From Blastocatellia bacterium AA13 (GTDB lineage: Bacteria; Acidobacteriota; Blastocatellia; UBA7656): a stretch of DNA of 64,000 nucleotides. The DNA lies in the NCBI GenBank assembly GCA_003222245.1, contig QHVH01000006.1:62001-126000 (forward strand), read 5' to 3'. Positions 1 through 8,202 of the stretch are shown here, in pieces (within the stretch, counting starts at the first letter, position 1; the number at the start of each line of letters is the position of its first letter). The notes under the pieces are model-generated. The model was not told where the DNA came from and did not search any database. It saw nothing but the letters and a program-made list of their open reading frames with translations. The translations under genes were made by a program, and so were the position numbers.

Positions 1-2
1 TT

Positions 3-1202
3 GCAGTGAGTGCCGAGATGGATGTGGATTTTAACTCGGAGAAGATTCAGGCATTTCAACAAGCGTGGTCTTACCTTCGCGATGGCTTCTTTGACGAAAA
101 ATTCAACGGCGTCGATTGGAAGGCGGTTCGAGCTGAATACGCTCCTTTAATCGCGGGGGCCGCAACACCGGACGAGATGCGCCGCCTGCTTTCGCTAATG
201 GTGGGTGAGCTGAACGCTTCGCACCTGGGAGTGAACGCTCCGTTTGGCGGGAATCAGCCTTCGACGGGGCGTCTGGGATTGCGCTTCGACAGAGATGAGT
301 ACGAGAAGAACGGATGTCTGCGAATGTCGGAAGTGATCCCGCTCAGTCCCGCCGCGGTTGAGAAGATCAAAGTCGGCGAATATCTGTTAGCCGTGGATGG
401 AACCGGAATCACCGCGCGAACGAATCTCGACGAATTGCTGGATCATAAAATAGGCAAGAGAACCGTGGTCACCATCGCCGCGTCGGCGGACGGCGCGAAC
501 AAACGCGAAGCCATAGTCCGGCCGGTTAATCTTGCAACCGAGAAAGGGCTGCTCTATCGCGCGTGGGTTGAAGAGCGCAGGGCCTACGTGCTCAAGGCAA
601 GCGGAGGCCGTCTCGGCTACGTCCACATTCCGGATATGTCCGCGGCTTCGCTTTCTCAGCTCTACGTCGATTTGGACGCCGAGAATCAAGCGTGCGACGG
701 CGTTGTAGTGGACGTGAGAAACAACACGGGCGGCTTTGTTAATGCGTATGCTCTGGATGTGCTGAGCCGAAAACATTACCTGACGATGACCGTACGGGGG
801 CTGCCCGCGGCTCCGGCGCGTCCAATGCTCGGGCAGCGTGCTCTGGAAGCTCCGACGATACTGGTGACGAACCAACACTCGCTTTCCGACGCGGAGGACT
901 TTTCCGAAGGCTATCGCAGCATGAAGCTCGGGAAAGTGGTGGGCGAGCCTACAGCCGGCTGGATAATTTATACGTCGAACGTTCAGCTCATAGACGGCTC
1001 GGGATTTCGCCTTCCGTTCGTTCGAATCACAACGGCAGCCGGCGAAGATATGGAGCTCCATCCTCGTCCGGTCGACGTTCCGGTTCAACGTCCGATAGGC
1101 GAGAGCTACACGGGCCGTGATATTCAACTCGACACCGCCGTCGCCGAGTTGTTGAAAGTGGTAGGCCGCGAGACCAAGACCAGGGCCGCCGGCCAGAGAT
1201 GA
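3..1202 (+). CDS. Tricorn-like / S41-family serine protease, C-terminal part (5' end outside window)
   Basis: The reading frame is open to the left edge, so this is the C-terminal ~400 residues of a longer protein. A PDZ-like segment (about residues 95-165, with the run SPAAVEKIKVGEYLLAVDG) is followed by a peptidase S41 core: LGYVHIPDM, then GVVVDVRNNTGG, then TNQHSLSDAEDF, where the serine before the DAEDF run is the likely nucleophile. This order (helical region, PDZ, S41 core) is that of the C-terminal half of tricorn-type proteases, whose N-terminal half is a beta-propeller; that half would lie upstream. Tricorn-type enzymes degrade oligopeptides in the cytoplasm or periplasm. An internal GTG at 6 is not needed as a start. 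A short member of the S41 family without propellers cannot be excluded. Confidence 0.8.
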   Translation, partial: AVSAEMDVDFNSEKIQAFQQAWSYLRDGFFDEKFNGVDWKAVRAEYAPLIAGAATPDEMRRLLSLMVGELNASHLGVNAPFGGNQPSTGRLGLRFDRDEYEKNGCLRMSEVIPLSPAAVEKIKVGEYLLAVDGTGITARTNLDELLDHKIGKRTVVTIAASADGANKREAIVRPVNLATEKGLLYRAWVEERRAYVLKASGGRLGYVHIPDMSAASLSQLYVDLDAENQACDGVVVDVRNNTGGFVNAYALDVLSRKHYLTMTVRGLPAAPARPMLGQRALEAPTILVTNQHSLSDAEDFSEGYRSMKLGKVVGEPTAGWIIYTSNVQLIDGSGFRLPFVRITTAAGEDMELHPRPVDVPVQRPIGESYTGRDIQLDTAVAELLKVVGRETKTRAAGQR

Positions 1203-1290
1203 TGTTCGTCGCGCGATTATTTTATTGATCCGAAGCGCGGACTAAGAGTCGTAAAGAATTTACTTCCGGTTTTGATTCAACTCTTGGTTT

Positions 1291-1350
1291 CAAACCCCCA
1301 GCGGGGTTGTGTCCTCCAGCCCAGGGTTGCCGTACTTCGGCTACCCTGGG
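1291..1350. repeat. Isolated REP-like palindromic element
   Basis: Two adjacent inverted repeats, AACCCC/GGGGTT (about 1293-1308) and CCAGGGT/ACCCTGG (about 1321-1349) around a TTGCCGTAC core. The same pair of modules, with the same core, recurs 44 kb away at about 45061-45090 next to the RAYT transposase gene, so this is a dispersed copy of that family. It lies in the gap between the convergent ends of the protease gene and a glycosyltransferase gene. Confidence 0.7.
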
Positions 1351-1439
1351 GAACGGGGGTGATTGGCGGTCGCTGCGTCAGGCTTGCCAGGATACGGCCT
1401 GACTCACGCCGAAATACCGATTCAATTACGCTGGCCGGC

Positions 1440-2375
1440 TCAGGCATCTTCAGTCGCGCCCTTCAGAAATCCGTAAGCCCATACGCACGCCGCCAGGAAA
1501 TACATCGGTGAAAGACACATCAAAATGGCAAGAGCCCTCCTGTCATATTTAAAGAGCCATTGGATAGCTCTGGCCAGCCGCACCAGCGGCATAAGGCTTA
1601 TCAGCACGGGATGCCGCAGCAGTATCCGGCCGCTGTTGTCGGTTCGCTTTCTTACAAGAGCCGAGCTCCTGCCGAGCGGAAACTGATAGCGGATTACGTT
1701 GCGCCATCCAGTGCGATTCAAATGAGTAACCTGTATCTCGGGATCGAAAAGAATGCGCCCGCCAAGCTCCGTAATCTTCGCATTCAGTAAAATGTCTTCC
1801 GACGCTCGCAGATGGTCATCGAAATAACCTGCCTTTTCGATAACGGAGCGTCTGTACATAACGTTGGCGGTTGGAACCATGCGGACGAGTCTCTTTGGAG
1901 CGGCCGGCATGAATTCCTTGAACTCGAGGAGATATCCGATCCATCCGCTTGCGCTGCGAGGCGTTCCATTCGCGAGCGAACCTCCTACCGCCGCATACTC
2001 GGCCTCGCCGTGCCTCGCCATCATCCGAGTGATAACGTCGTGCGCCGCCACGCAGTCAGAGTCGATGAGCAAACAGTACGGAGCTTGAGTCGATCTTATC
2101 GCGATGTTTCTAGCAGCCCCGGGAAATGCACGACGCTCCGAACGAATCAACCGTACACCGGGAAATTCGTCGCGAACGATGTTGGAAGTGCGGTCCGAGG
2201 AGCTGTCAACGACGATAATATCGAAGGGAACCGAAGTTCGTTGGCTGACGAGTGCGGTTAGGCACTCTCTAATTGTCCGCTCGGAGTTATAACAAGGCAC
2301 GATGACTGAAACGGCAGGCTCTACAATGGGCGGAAGATCCGTCGACATTACGGGCTCAACGTATACATTGCTCAC
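1440..2375 (-). CDS. Glycosyltransferase family 2 with C-terminal membrane segment
   Basis: The N-terminal nucleotide-sugar fold is clear: SVIVPCYNSERTIRECL near residue 23, IIVVDSSSDRT, and the DxD-type motif LLIDSDCVA near residue 105, where the metal and sugar nucleotide bind. An acidic ASEDILL segment near residue 190 fits the catalytic base region of inverting GT2 enzymes. One or two hydrophobic helices at about 255-305 suggest membrane attachment, as in enzymes acting on lipid-linked glycans. It is 311 codons, normal for the family. It is divergent from the next glycosyltransferase, with a 66-bp shared promoter region. The sugar and acceptor cannot be told. Confidence 0.85.
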   Translation of the reverse strand: MSNVYVEPVMSTDLPPIVEPAVSVIVPCYNSERTIRECLTALVSQRTSVPFDIIVVDSSSDRTSNIVRDEFPGVRLIRSERRAFPGAARNIAIRSTQAPYCLLIDSDCVAAHDVITRMMARHGEAEYAAVGGSLANGTPRSASGWIGYLLEFKEFMPAAPKRLVRMVPTANVMYRRSVIEKAGYFDDHLRASEDILLNAKITELGGRILFDPEIQVTHLNRTGWRNVIRYQFPLGRSSALVRKRTDNSGRILLRHPVLISLMPLVRLARAIQWLFKYDRRALAILMCLSPMYFLAACVWAYGFLKGATEDA

Positions 2376-2403
2376 ATCGCTTGCGGCAAGGCGTCCAGAA
2401 TTA

Positions 2404-2432
2404 TTGACACTCGCGAGCAGGTAAAATATGTT
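2404..2432 (+). promoter_or_regulatory. Sigma70-like promoter of the GT2 gene at 2442 (predicted leaderless)
   Basis: TTGACA at 2404-2409, a 17-nt spacer, and TATGTT at 2427-2432. Transcription should begin near 2439, three bases before the ATG at 2442. The sequence between the -10 box and the ATG has no Shine-Dalgarno motif, which fits a leaderless mRNA. Confidence 0.6.
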
Positions 2433-2441
2433 CAGCGGCCA

Positions 2442-3395
2442 ATGGCAGTTAAACGCGAGATCTCCGTCATTGTTGTTAGCTACAACACCAGGGAGCTGCT
2501 GCTCGAATGCATAGCGTCAGTATTAGAGAATCGAAAATCGGTCGAGGTCGAGATAGTCATCATCGACAATGCGTCCACGGACGGAAGCGTTGAAGCGGTC
2601 CGAGGCTTTTTCCCAGAGTTGTCCATTCTCGAGAACGGCTCAAACCTCGGCTTCGCCGCCGCGTGTAATCAGGGTATTCGAGCGAGCCGATATGAATTCA
2701 TCCTGCTCTTGAACAGCGACGCCCGGCTGCTGCCCGGGGCCCTTGAAGCGCTTCTCGACTGCATGGCGAATGAGCGATGCGCCGCGGCGGGTTGTAGGGT
2801 GCTTAGTCGAAACGGCGGCGAATCTATGGTCGCGATGAATTTTCTCACGCCGTTCAATCAGGCCCTCGAGCTTGCCGGCGTAGGAAAGCTGTTGGGTTCG
2901 AAGGCGGTCCGAAGAACTCATCCCGTCGAATCGGGGGACGAGCCGGTAGATTGTTCGGTGGATTGGATAGAAGCGTCGTGTCTTTTGCTGAGACGCTCGG
3001 CTCTTAATGAAACAGGCTTTCTTGATGAGCGCTTCTTTATGTACTCGGAGGATGAGGACCTGTGTTTCCGGCTGCGCGCGAATGGTGGGCAAGTGTGCTT
3101 CACGAAATCCGGAAGCGTGATTCATCAGGGAGGGGCTTCGGCTGAGAAGGACAGGACTCGCATGCTTGTCCAGTTTTACCTGAGTCAGATGCGGTTTTTG
3201 CAAAAGCATCGAGGTTCGCTGAGTGTTGAAGCTTTTGCGCTCGCGAACCAAGCGGTTCTTGCGCTGAAGCGCATTCATCGCGTTCTAACCGGGAGAAGCG
3301 TCGAATCGAAAAATCTTGCGGCGCGTCTTGAAGCCTTGCAAGCGGCAATCCGATTATTTCGCGAAGCGCGCGATCTCGAACGTAGTTCGGTGTGA
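2442..3395 (+). CDS. Glycosyltransferase family 2, rhamnosyltransferase-like
   Basis: The protein starts with ISVIVVSYNTRELLLECIASV and continues with IVIIDNASTDGSVEAV, LGFAAACNQGI and the metal-binding run LLLNSDARLLPGALE. The NSD motif and the later YSEDEDLCFRLR region (about residue 205) match the dTDP-rhamnosyl/GT2 branch (WbbL/RfbF-like). It has 317 codons and no clear membrane helix, so it probably acts at the inner face of the membrane during glycan assembly. It is divergent from the GT2 at 1440-2375. The lack of a ribosome site and the promoter position suggest leaderless translation. Donor specificity is inferred only from general resemblance. Confidence 0.85.
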   Translation: MAVKREISVIVVSYNTRELLLECIASVLENRKSVEVEIVIIDNASTDGSVEAVRGFFPELSILENGSNLGFAAACNQGIRASRYEFILLLNSDARLLPGALEALLDCMANERCAAAGCRVLSRNGGESMVAMNFLTPFNQALELAGVGKLLGSKAVRRTHPVESGDEPVDCSVDWIEASCLLLRRSALNETGFLDERFFMYSEDEDLCFRLRANGGQVCFTKSGSVIHQGGASAEKDRTRMLVQFYLSQMRFLQKHRGSLSVEAFALANQAVLALKRIHRVLTGRSVESKNLAARLEALQAAIRLFREARDLERSSV

Positions 3396-3551
3396 AGGAT
3401 GTGAAACCGAGTATGCGCGGCATACAAGAGGATCGGCCGAATGCAGGTATGTCAGAAGGTTCCGTTAAATCGAAAGGCAATCGCTTGAATTCGCGGATGT
3501 ATTTTCTTGGCGGCCGCCGCGAGTAGGGAGGCGGCGTTGCTACGGCCTCGT

Positions 3552-4217
3552 TTATTCGAACTGTTTTTTGAAGGCGATGAATTGGCGCTCGAGATCGTCC
3601 AGTCGCTGCCGCAGCGCGGTCGTTTCCTCTTCAAGACGACCTACTCTGTCGTCGCCGCGAGGCCGGGCCGGTTGATCCCCGCGAAGCAGTTCACTCATCT
3701 CGGTCTGCGAAATCGGTCCGCAGAGCAGATGGGCATAGCGGACCTCCTTCATCCCCGGCTGCCTCGGCAGACTGACCACCAGATTCTGATCGTCGCGCTT
3801 CATAAGCGATTCGAGCGCTTCATCTACTTCGCTCAGATTCACGAATGTATGGAGCGGAGACGCTCGCTGCCGAATCTCGCCCGCCGTCTGAGGCCCTCGA
3901 AGGAGAAGGACGCACAGCACGGAGACCTCACTGGACTCCAGGTGAAAAACCTTTTCGAATATATGGCCGTATTTTGCGACGCGGCTCTCCGCGCCATAGA
4001 AAACGTATGCCAATTTTTTTTCGCGCAATCCATCCAGAGCTTGCTGGACTGTGCGTTCGTCATATGAAACAACCGGGTCTCGGCTGGACTTCTGATTGCA
4101 CGCGTTCTTCAGGGCATTGATTGAGAGGGGATAGTACTCGGGGGTGGTCTTCTCTTTTTCTATGAGAGAGCCCAGCACTCGAACCTCTCCCGGGGTAAGG
4201 ATCAGATCCATGCGCAT
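3552..4217 (-). CDS. YceH / DUF480 family protein
   Basis: The opening MDLILTPGEVRVLGSLIEKEKTTPEYYPLS, then NACNQKSSRDPV, is the signature of the DUF480 (YceH, UPF0502) family. The family folds as two winged-helix domains, here about residues 1-90 and 95-175. The C-terminal tail (about 190-221) is predicted coiled coil, rich in LEEETTALRQRLDDLERQ, as in other members. Family length is about 215 residues, so this is complete. A regulatory role is likely from the winged helices, but no target is known. It lies downstream of the MFS gene on the same strand, with a hairpin between them. Confidence 0.88.
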   Translation of the reverse strand: MRMDLILTPGEVRVLGSLIEKEKTTPEYYPLSINALKNACNQKSSRDPVVSYDERTVQQALDGLREKKLAYVFYGAESRVAKYGHIFEKVFHLESSEVSVLCVLLLRGPQTAGEIRQRASPLHTFVNLSEVDEALESLMKRDDQNLVVSLPRQPGMKEVRYAHLLCGPISQTEMSELLRGDQPARPRGDDRVGRLEEETTALRQRLDDLERQFIAFKKQFE

Positions 4218-4253
4218 CGCCTTTCTCAGATGTGTCGGACATCTTTGGCGCCG

Positions 4254-4285
4254 CGAGAGCCCGTGAAGGGTTCAGGCTCTCACGG
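4254..4285 (-). terminator. Overlapping hairpins between the MFS gene and yceH
   Basis: Two mutually exclusive stems can form: GAGAGCC (4255-4261) with GGCTCTC (4275-4281), and CCGTGA (4261-4266) with TCACGG (4280-4285). They sit after the stop of the MFS gene (4352) and before the start of yceH (4217), all on the minus strand. They could end the MFS transcript or control read-through into yceH. There is no strong T-run, so intrinsic termination is uncertain. Confidence 0.35.
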
Positions 4286-4351
4286 CGTCGAAGGATAATA
4301 GCAGGCTTGGCGGCGATATTGGAGCACGACCGTTACGCGCTCGCGTGCTGA

Positions 4352-5611
4352 TCAATCGGCCGGTTGTTGTTGCGGAACGGGCGCCGCTACCGGCGTCTGC
4401 TGAGGCAGGCGGAAATAGCCAAAGACCGCCAGGACAAAGAGCAATGCCGCGCTGCCGTAGAAGAGATTCCGGATTCCGACCGTTTCCGCCAGCGAACCCG
4501 AAAATACCAGTCCAATCAATTGGGCAAGTGAGAGCACCGCCATGAAGCTTCCACTCACCCGGCCTATCATTTCCATCGGCGTCCGTCCTTGCATGATGGT
4601 CTGAGCCGAGACGATCACGAAGATCACGCCAACCCCGAGCCCGAACATGCTGATGGAAGCTGCCGCTATCGTCTTGATGGCGGCGAGCAGAAAAACAAAA
4701 CCGCCCATCGTCAACAACCCCCACAGAGCCAGATGTGTCTTTGAAATTCTCTGGGCGAATCTTCCCATCGAAACCGAGCCCGCGATCATCCCGACGCCGA
4801 TCAGTGAATTGATGATCCCGAAGGCAACCTCGCTGGCGCGCAGCTCGTCGCGCACGTAGACCGCAATCAACGGACCGAAACAGGCGAGCGCGAACATTCC
4901 AGCCGCCATCGCGACAATGACGAACGAAATGGTGGGATTTGTGAAGATGAACTTGACTCCGGCCGAGAGGTCGTTCAACACCGATTTAACAGGATGGCTT
5001 CCTTTTGGCGGTACGACCGGCTCGCGCACTATTACCAGGCTTCCGATCATCGACGCGGAAAAGATAAAGCTGAGAGCGTCGAGATAATAGCAAGAGCTGG
5101 GTCCAAACGAGCCGACCATCGCGCTGGCAAGCGCCGGACTGACTATTCGCATAAATTGAAATGCCTGCTGAACCAGCGAGTTCGCCGCCAACAGTCCCTG
5201 CGGCGGAACAAGCGTCCGCAATGTGACCGTCTGAGCGGGAACAAAGAACGTAGAAACCGTGCTCAAAAGAAATAGAATCACGTATACCTGACCCAGCGAG
5301 CCGGCGAATACGAGCGCGAGCGCAAGAGCCGCGCGAATAAGATCGCTCGCGACCATTGTCCTTTTTACATGCCATCGATCGACAAATACGCCGGCAACCG
5401 GTCCGATTAATGCGAACGGCGTCATGAAAGATATGCTGAGCAGGGTAACCTGAAGCGCGGTTGCGTGCAGGTTGAACGAGACGTAGGTGAGCACCGCGAA
5501 AAATGCAAGAAAATCACCGAATACACTTACGAGTTGCGCCAGCCAGAGCCGGCGCATGGGTTTCATACGGAGGACATCGCGAATTGTTAGCTGAGACGTA
5601 TTTGCCGTCAT
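4352..5611 (-). CDS. MFS transporter, EntS/MFS_3-like exporter
   Basis: A 419-residue membrane protein with about 12 hydrophobic segments. The N-terminus (RRLWLAQLVSVFGDFLAFFAVLTYV) and the loop PVAGVFVDRWHVKRTMVASDLIRA, with the conserved D-R-x-x-x-R-R/K pattern between helices 2 and 3, match the MFS_3 (enterobactin exporter-like) branch of proton-driven drug and siderophore exporters. The ATG at 5611 is chosen because ACGGAG lies 11 nt upstream and the membrane domain follows directly; a longer in-frame extension to 5854 is basic and unlike the family. The C-terminal tail is rich in Pro and Gln. The substrate is unknown. Confidence 0.85.
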   Translation of the reverse strand: MTANTSQLTIRDVLRMKPMRRLWLAQLVSVFGDFLAFFAVLTYVSFNLHATALQVTLLSISFMTPFALIGPVAGVFVDRWHVKRTMVASDLIRAALALALVFAGSLGQVYVILFLLSTVSTFFVPAQTVTLRTLVPPQGLLAANSLVQQAFQFMRIVSPALASAMVGSFGPSSCYYLDALSFIFSASMIGSLVIVREPVVPPKGSHPVKSVLNDLSAGVKFIFTNPTISFVIVAMAAGMFALACFGPLIAVYVRDELRASEVAFGIINSLIGVGMIAGSVSMGRFAQRISKTHLALWGLLTMGGFVFLLAAIKTIAAASISMFGLGVGVIFVIVSAQTIMQGRTPMEMIGRVSGSFMAVLSLAQLIGLVFSGSLAETVGIRNLFYGSAALLFVLAVFGYFRLPQQTPVAAPVPQQQPAD

Positions 5612-5818
5612 TATCGAGTTTCTCCGTTGTGATCGGATTATGGCCGTGTGCCGACGGGCGAAAGGCATTGTACGTCCGGAAGAGTTTCGGCGTTCAAGGA
5701 ATTTGATTCGAAGTGAGAAATTATCACGCCGCGTTCTGATCAATACACGAGAAGCAGTATGCCTGGAAAGATTGCGGCGGCACGTACTTTGCTTTTTGGG
5801 CTTGCCATAGGTGTGTGA

Positions 5819-6820
5819 ATGACCAGAGCAGTTCGAGCAACGAGCACATATCACCCCTCGCGTGTCAAAGGGCCTACGAACCCGTCAAGCTCAAAAATCC
5901 GATTTGAAATTCCGAAAGACAGGGAGATGGTGCAGCTTGAGTTCGGCGACCGAACGGTTAAGCTGACGAATCTTCAAAAGCCGTTCTGGCCAAAGCTCGG
6001 TCTGAAGAAGAGAGACCTGCTGCAGTACTACATCGATATGTCTCACGTGCTGCTGCCGCATCTTCAAGACCGGGCGATGGTGATGAAGCGGTATCCGAAT
6101 GGAGCGGGGGCCGACTTCTTTTTTATGAAGCATGCGCCGACGCCCCGTCCCGATTGGATCGAGATATGTTCCATCGAGCACTCGTCGGGCAACATCATAG
6201 ACTTTCCCGTGGTTCGCGATCTGCCGACGCTGCTGTGGACAATCAATCTCGGCTGCATAGATTTGAATCAGTGGTATGCGCGCTGCGACGACGTAGACCG
6301 GCCGGACTACGTCAACTTCGATCTCGATCCGGTTCCGGGAGCCGGCTTTCGCAAGGTCAGGGAGACGGCCCTGTTAGTCCGGGATGCGCTTGCAAGAATG
6401 AAGATGCCGAGTTACGCGAAGACGACCGGAGCCACCGGTATGCACGTATATGTGCCGATCGTGCGAGGCCCTATTCAGAAGCAGGTATGGACCTTTGCTA
6501 AATCCGTCGCGCAAACGCTCGCGTCCGAGCGCCCTGGATTAATTACCTCGGAATATCAGATTGCCAGAAGACCGCGCGGCCATGTTCTGGTTGACTACAA
6601 CCAGAATGCGTGGGGCCGAACCCTGGCTTCGGTGTATTCGCTCCGGCCTACGCCTAAGGCTACGGTATCGATGCCGGTAACCTGGGAAGAAGTAGAAAGG
6701 GGATTCGAGATCGCGGACTTCCGAATTGATAATGTGCCTGAAAGAATTCAGGAGCTTGGCGATCTCTGGAAGCCGCTCACCCAGAAACGCGGCCGCATCA
6801 AGCTCGAGCAGCATCTATGA
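5819..6820 (+). CDS. ligD: LigD-type polymerase (PrimPol) for non-homologous end joining
   Basis: The protein matches the polymerase domain of LigD: LTNLQKPFWPKLGLKKRDLLQYYIDM, MKRYPNGAGADFFFMKHAP, the catalytic aspartates in VNFDLDPVPGAG (about residue 172) and TTGATGMHVYVPI. These archaeo-eukaryotic primase-like enzymes fill gaps with ribonucleotides at broken ends. Here the domain is a separate 333-codon protein; its stop overlaps the start of the ligase gene by 4 nt (ATGA at 6817-6820), so the two are translationally coupled halves of what is often one polypeptide. The first ~36 residues are Ser/Pro-rich and may be untranslated; a second ATG at 5927 would also work. No nuclease/phosphoesterase domain and no Ku gene are present in the window. 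Confidence 0.9.
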   Translation: MTRAVRATSTYHPSRVKGPTNPSSSKIRFEIPKDREMVQLEFGDRTVKLTNLQKPFWPKLGLKKRDLLQYYIDMSHVLLPHLQDRAMVMKRYPNGAGADFFFMKHAPTPRPDWIEICSIEHSSGNIIDFPVVRDLPTLLWTINLGCIDLNQWYARCDDVDRPDYVNFDLDPVPGAGFRKVRETALLVRDALARMKMPSYAKTTGATGMHVYVPIVRGPIQKQVWTFAKSVAQTLASERPGLITSEYQIARRPRGHVLVDYNQNAWGRTLASVYSLRPTPKATVSMPVTWEEVERGFEIADFRIDNVPERIQELGDLWKPLTQKRGRIKLEQHL

Positions 6821-7818
6821 AGGCTCTTCCGATTGCTCCGCCATTCCCGCCGATGGAAGCGGCCGCCGTGGATGAGATACCCGAAGGCAGCGAGTGGCAG
6901 TACGAACCGAAGTGGGATGGCTTCAGATGTCTCGCGTTTCGTAACGATAATGAAATCGAGCTTCAGTCCAAATCGGGAAAGCCGCTGGCGAGGTACTTCC
7001 CGGATGTCGTTCGTTCAATAAAAACGTTGCGCGCGAAGAGATTTGTGCTCGACGGCGAGATAGTGATTCCGGAAGGGTCCGGATTTTCCTTCGACGAGCT
7101 GCTTCAGCGAATACACCCGGCGGAGAGCCGCGTCAACAAACTGGCAAGCGAACATCCGGCGTTGTTCATGGTTTTCGATCTCCTCGTAACAGAGAAAGAA
7201 AAACTTATCGTAAATGAGCCTCTCGCAGAGCGGCGAAAACTCCTGGAGGCGTTTGCGGCAAAAATTTTGAAGCCGGATGGGGATGTTCGGCTTTCCGACG
7301 CCACAAGGAACTTGAAACAAGCAAAAGCCTGGCTGAACAGCGTCGGCAAAAAGATTGACGGCGTTATAGCGAAGCGCGTCGATATGGGTTATGACTCCGG
7401 CGAACGGACTGCAATGCAGAAGATTAAGAAACTGAGAACGGCGGACTGCGTCGTCGGAGGTTTCCGATATGCGAGCAACGGAAAGGGAATCGGCTCTTTG
7501 CTGTTGGGCCTCTACGACAAAGAAGATCTCTTGCATCACGTCGGGTTCACGTCGGGGCTTACTCCGGAAGAGCGAAAGAGTCTCCAGCCGAAGCTCGAAC
7601 GCCTCGTAAAAGAACCGGGGTTCACGGGTCGCAGCCCGGGAGGCCCAAGTCGTTGGAATCCGGGCGCTCCCAAAGAGTGGAGGCCGCTCAAGTCAAAGTT
7701 GGTAGTAGAAGTTCAATATGATCACTTCACCGGAGGACGGTTCAGGCATGGAACAAAGCTGCTTCGATGGAGACCGGACAAGTCGGCCCGCCAATGCACC
7801 TTCGATCAGATTCAGTAA
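6817..7818 (+). CDS. ligD: ATP-dependent DNA ligase, LigD ligase-domain type
   Basis: The adenylation motif EPKWDGFRCLAF holds the active-site lysine (about residue 31). Further nucleotidyltransferase motifs follow: FVLDGEIVIP, FMVFDLL, DGVIAKRVD and AMQKIKKLRTADCVVGGF. The C-terminal OB-fold (about 215-330) ends with VVEVQYDHFTGGRFRHGTKLLRWRPDK, typical of LigD/LigC ligases in bacterial double-strand break repair. The length of 333 codons fits a stand-alone ligase domain. It is coupled to the polymerase gene by the ATGA overlap. Confidence 0.93.
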   Translation: MKALPIAPPFPPMEAAAVDEIPEGSEWQYEPKWDGFRCLAFRNDNEIELQSKSGKPLARYFPDVVRSIKTLRAKRFVLDGEIVIPEGSGFSFDELLQRIHPAESRVNKLASEHPALFMVFDLLVTEKEKLIVNEPLAERRKLLEAFAAKILKPDGDVRLSDATRNLKQAKAWLNSVGKKIDGVIAKRVDMGYDSGERTAMQKIKKLRTADCVVGGFRYASNGKGIGSLLLGLYDKEDLLHHVGFTSGLTPEERKSLQPKLERLVKEPGFTGRSPGGPSRWNPGAPKEWRPLKSKLVVEVQYDHFTGGRFRHGTKLLRWRPDKSARQCTFDQIQ

Positions 7819-8202
7819 GCCCTGTACAGGATTGCGACATCGCTCGTGTATGAGTTCGATATATACCTTCCAAGTCGGAAACGCCGTCCGAGCAACAGAG
7901 CAAGCCGTGAATTAGCGAGCCGTTTGACGACGCCGAATATGATCGACAAGAAGGCGTCCGGTCGAGCCAGTCAGAGCAGCAGCTTAACAAAATCCGTTCG
8001 AGTCCGGCCGCTGGCTCACACGCTTTTAACGGCTCATTAACAATGATGAACAATGTACGTTGGCTAGGCACGGGCGTTGCTCAATAGTCTCGTTGAAATC
8101 ATCAGTGTACGAACAGCGGGTTGATGGATTCGAACTTGACGATTCCATCCGCGACCCGCTGTCGGTTTCAATACTTAACTTGGATCCAGTAAGGAGGTTG
8201 GC
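7819..8202 (+). other. Intergenic region upstream of the BON-domain gene
   Basis: No open frame here looks coding. The one feature I can support is a long imperfect stem-loop at 8113-8162, 40 nt upstream of the BON start codon (listed separately). A very strong ribosome site, AAGGAGG, precedes the ATG at 8203. I did not find a convincing sigma70 promoter. Confidence 0.5.
8113..8162 (+). promoter_or_regulatory. Long stem-loop in the leader of the BON-domain gene
   Basis: The outer arms ACAGCGGGT (8113-8121) and ACCCGCTGT (8154-8162) are perfect complements. Inner arms GATGGA (8123-8128) and TCCATC (8144-8149) extend the structure. It ends 40 nt before the start codon. It may be an mRNA leader structure, an operator or a terminator for the ligase operon; there is no T-run. 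Confidence 0.4.

Noticed and set aside
387-1127. Antisense 246-codon frame in the protease gene
   Set aside because: It is a reading-frame shadow of the protease: Arg-rich composition and no ribosome site.
5819-7818. Frameshifted single ligD gene
   Set aside because: The two frames overlap by the standard ATGA coupling signal and each encodes a complete domain, so two genes are more likely than an error.
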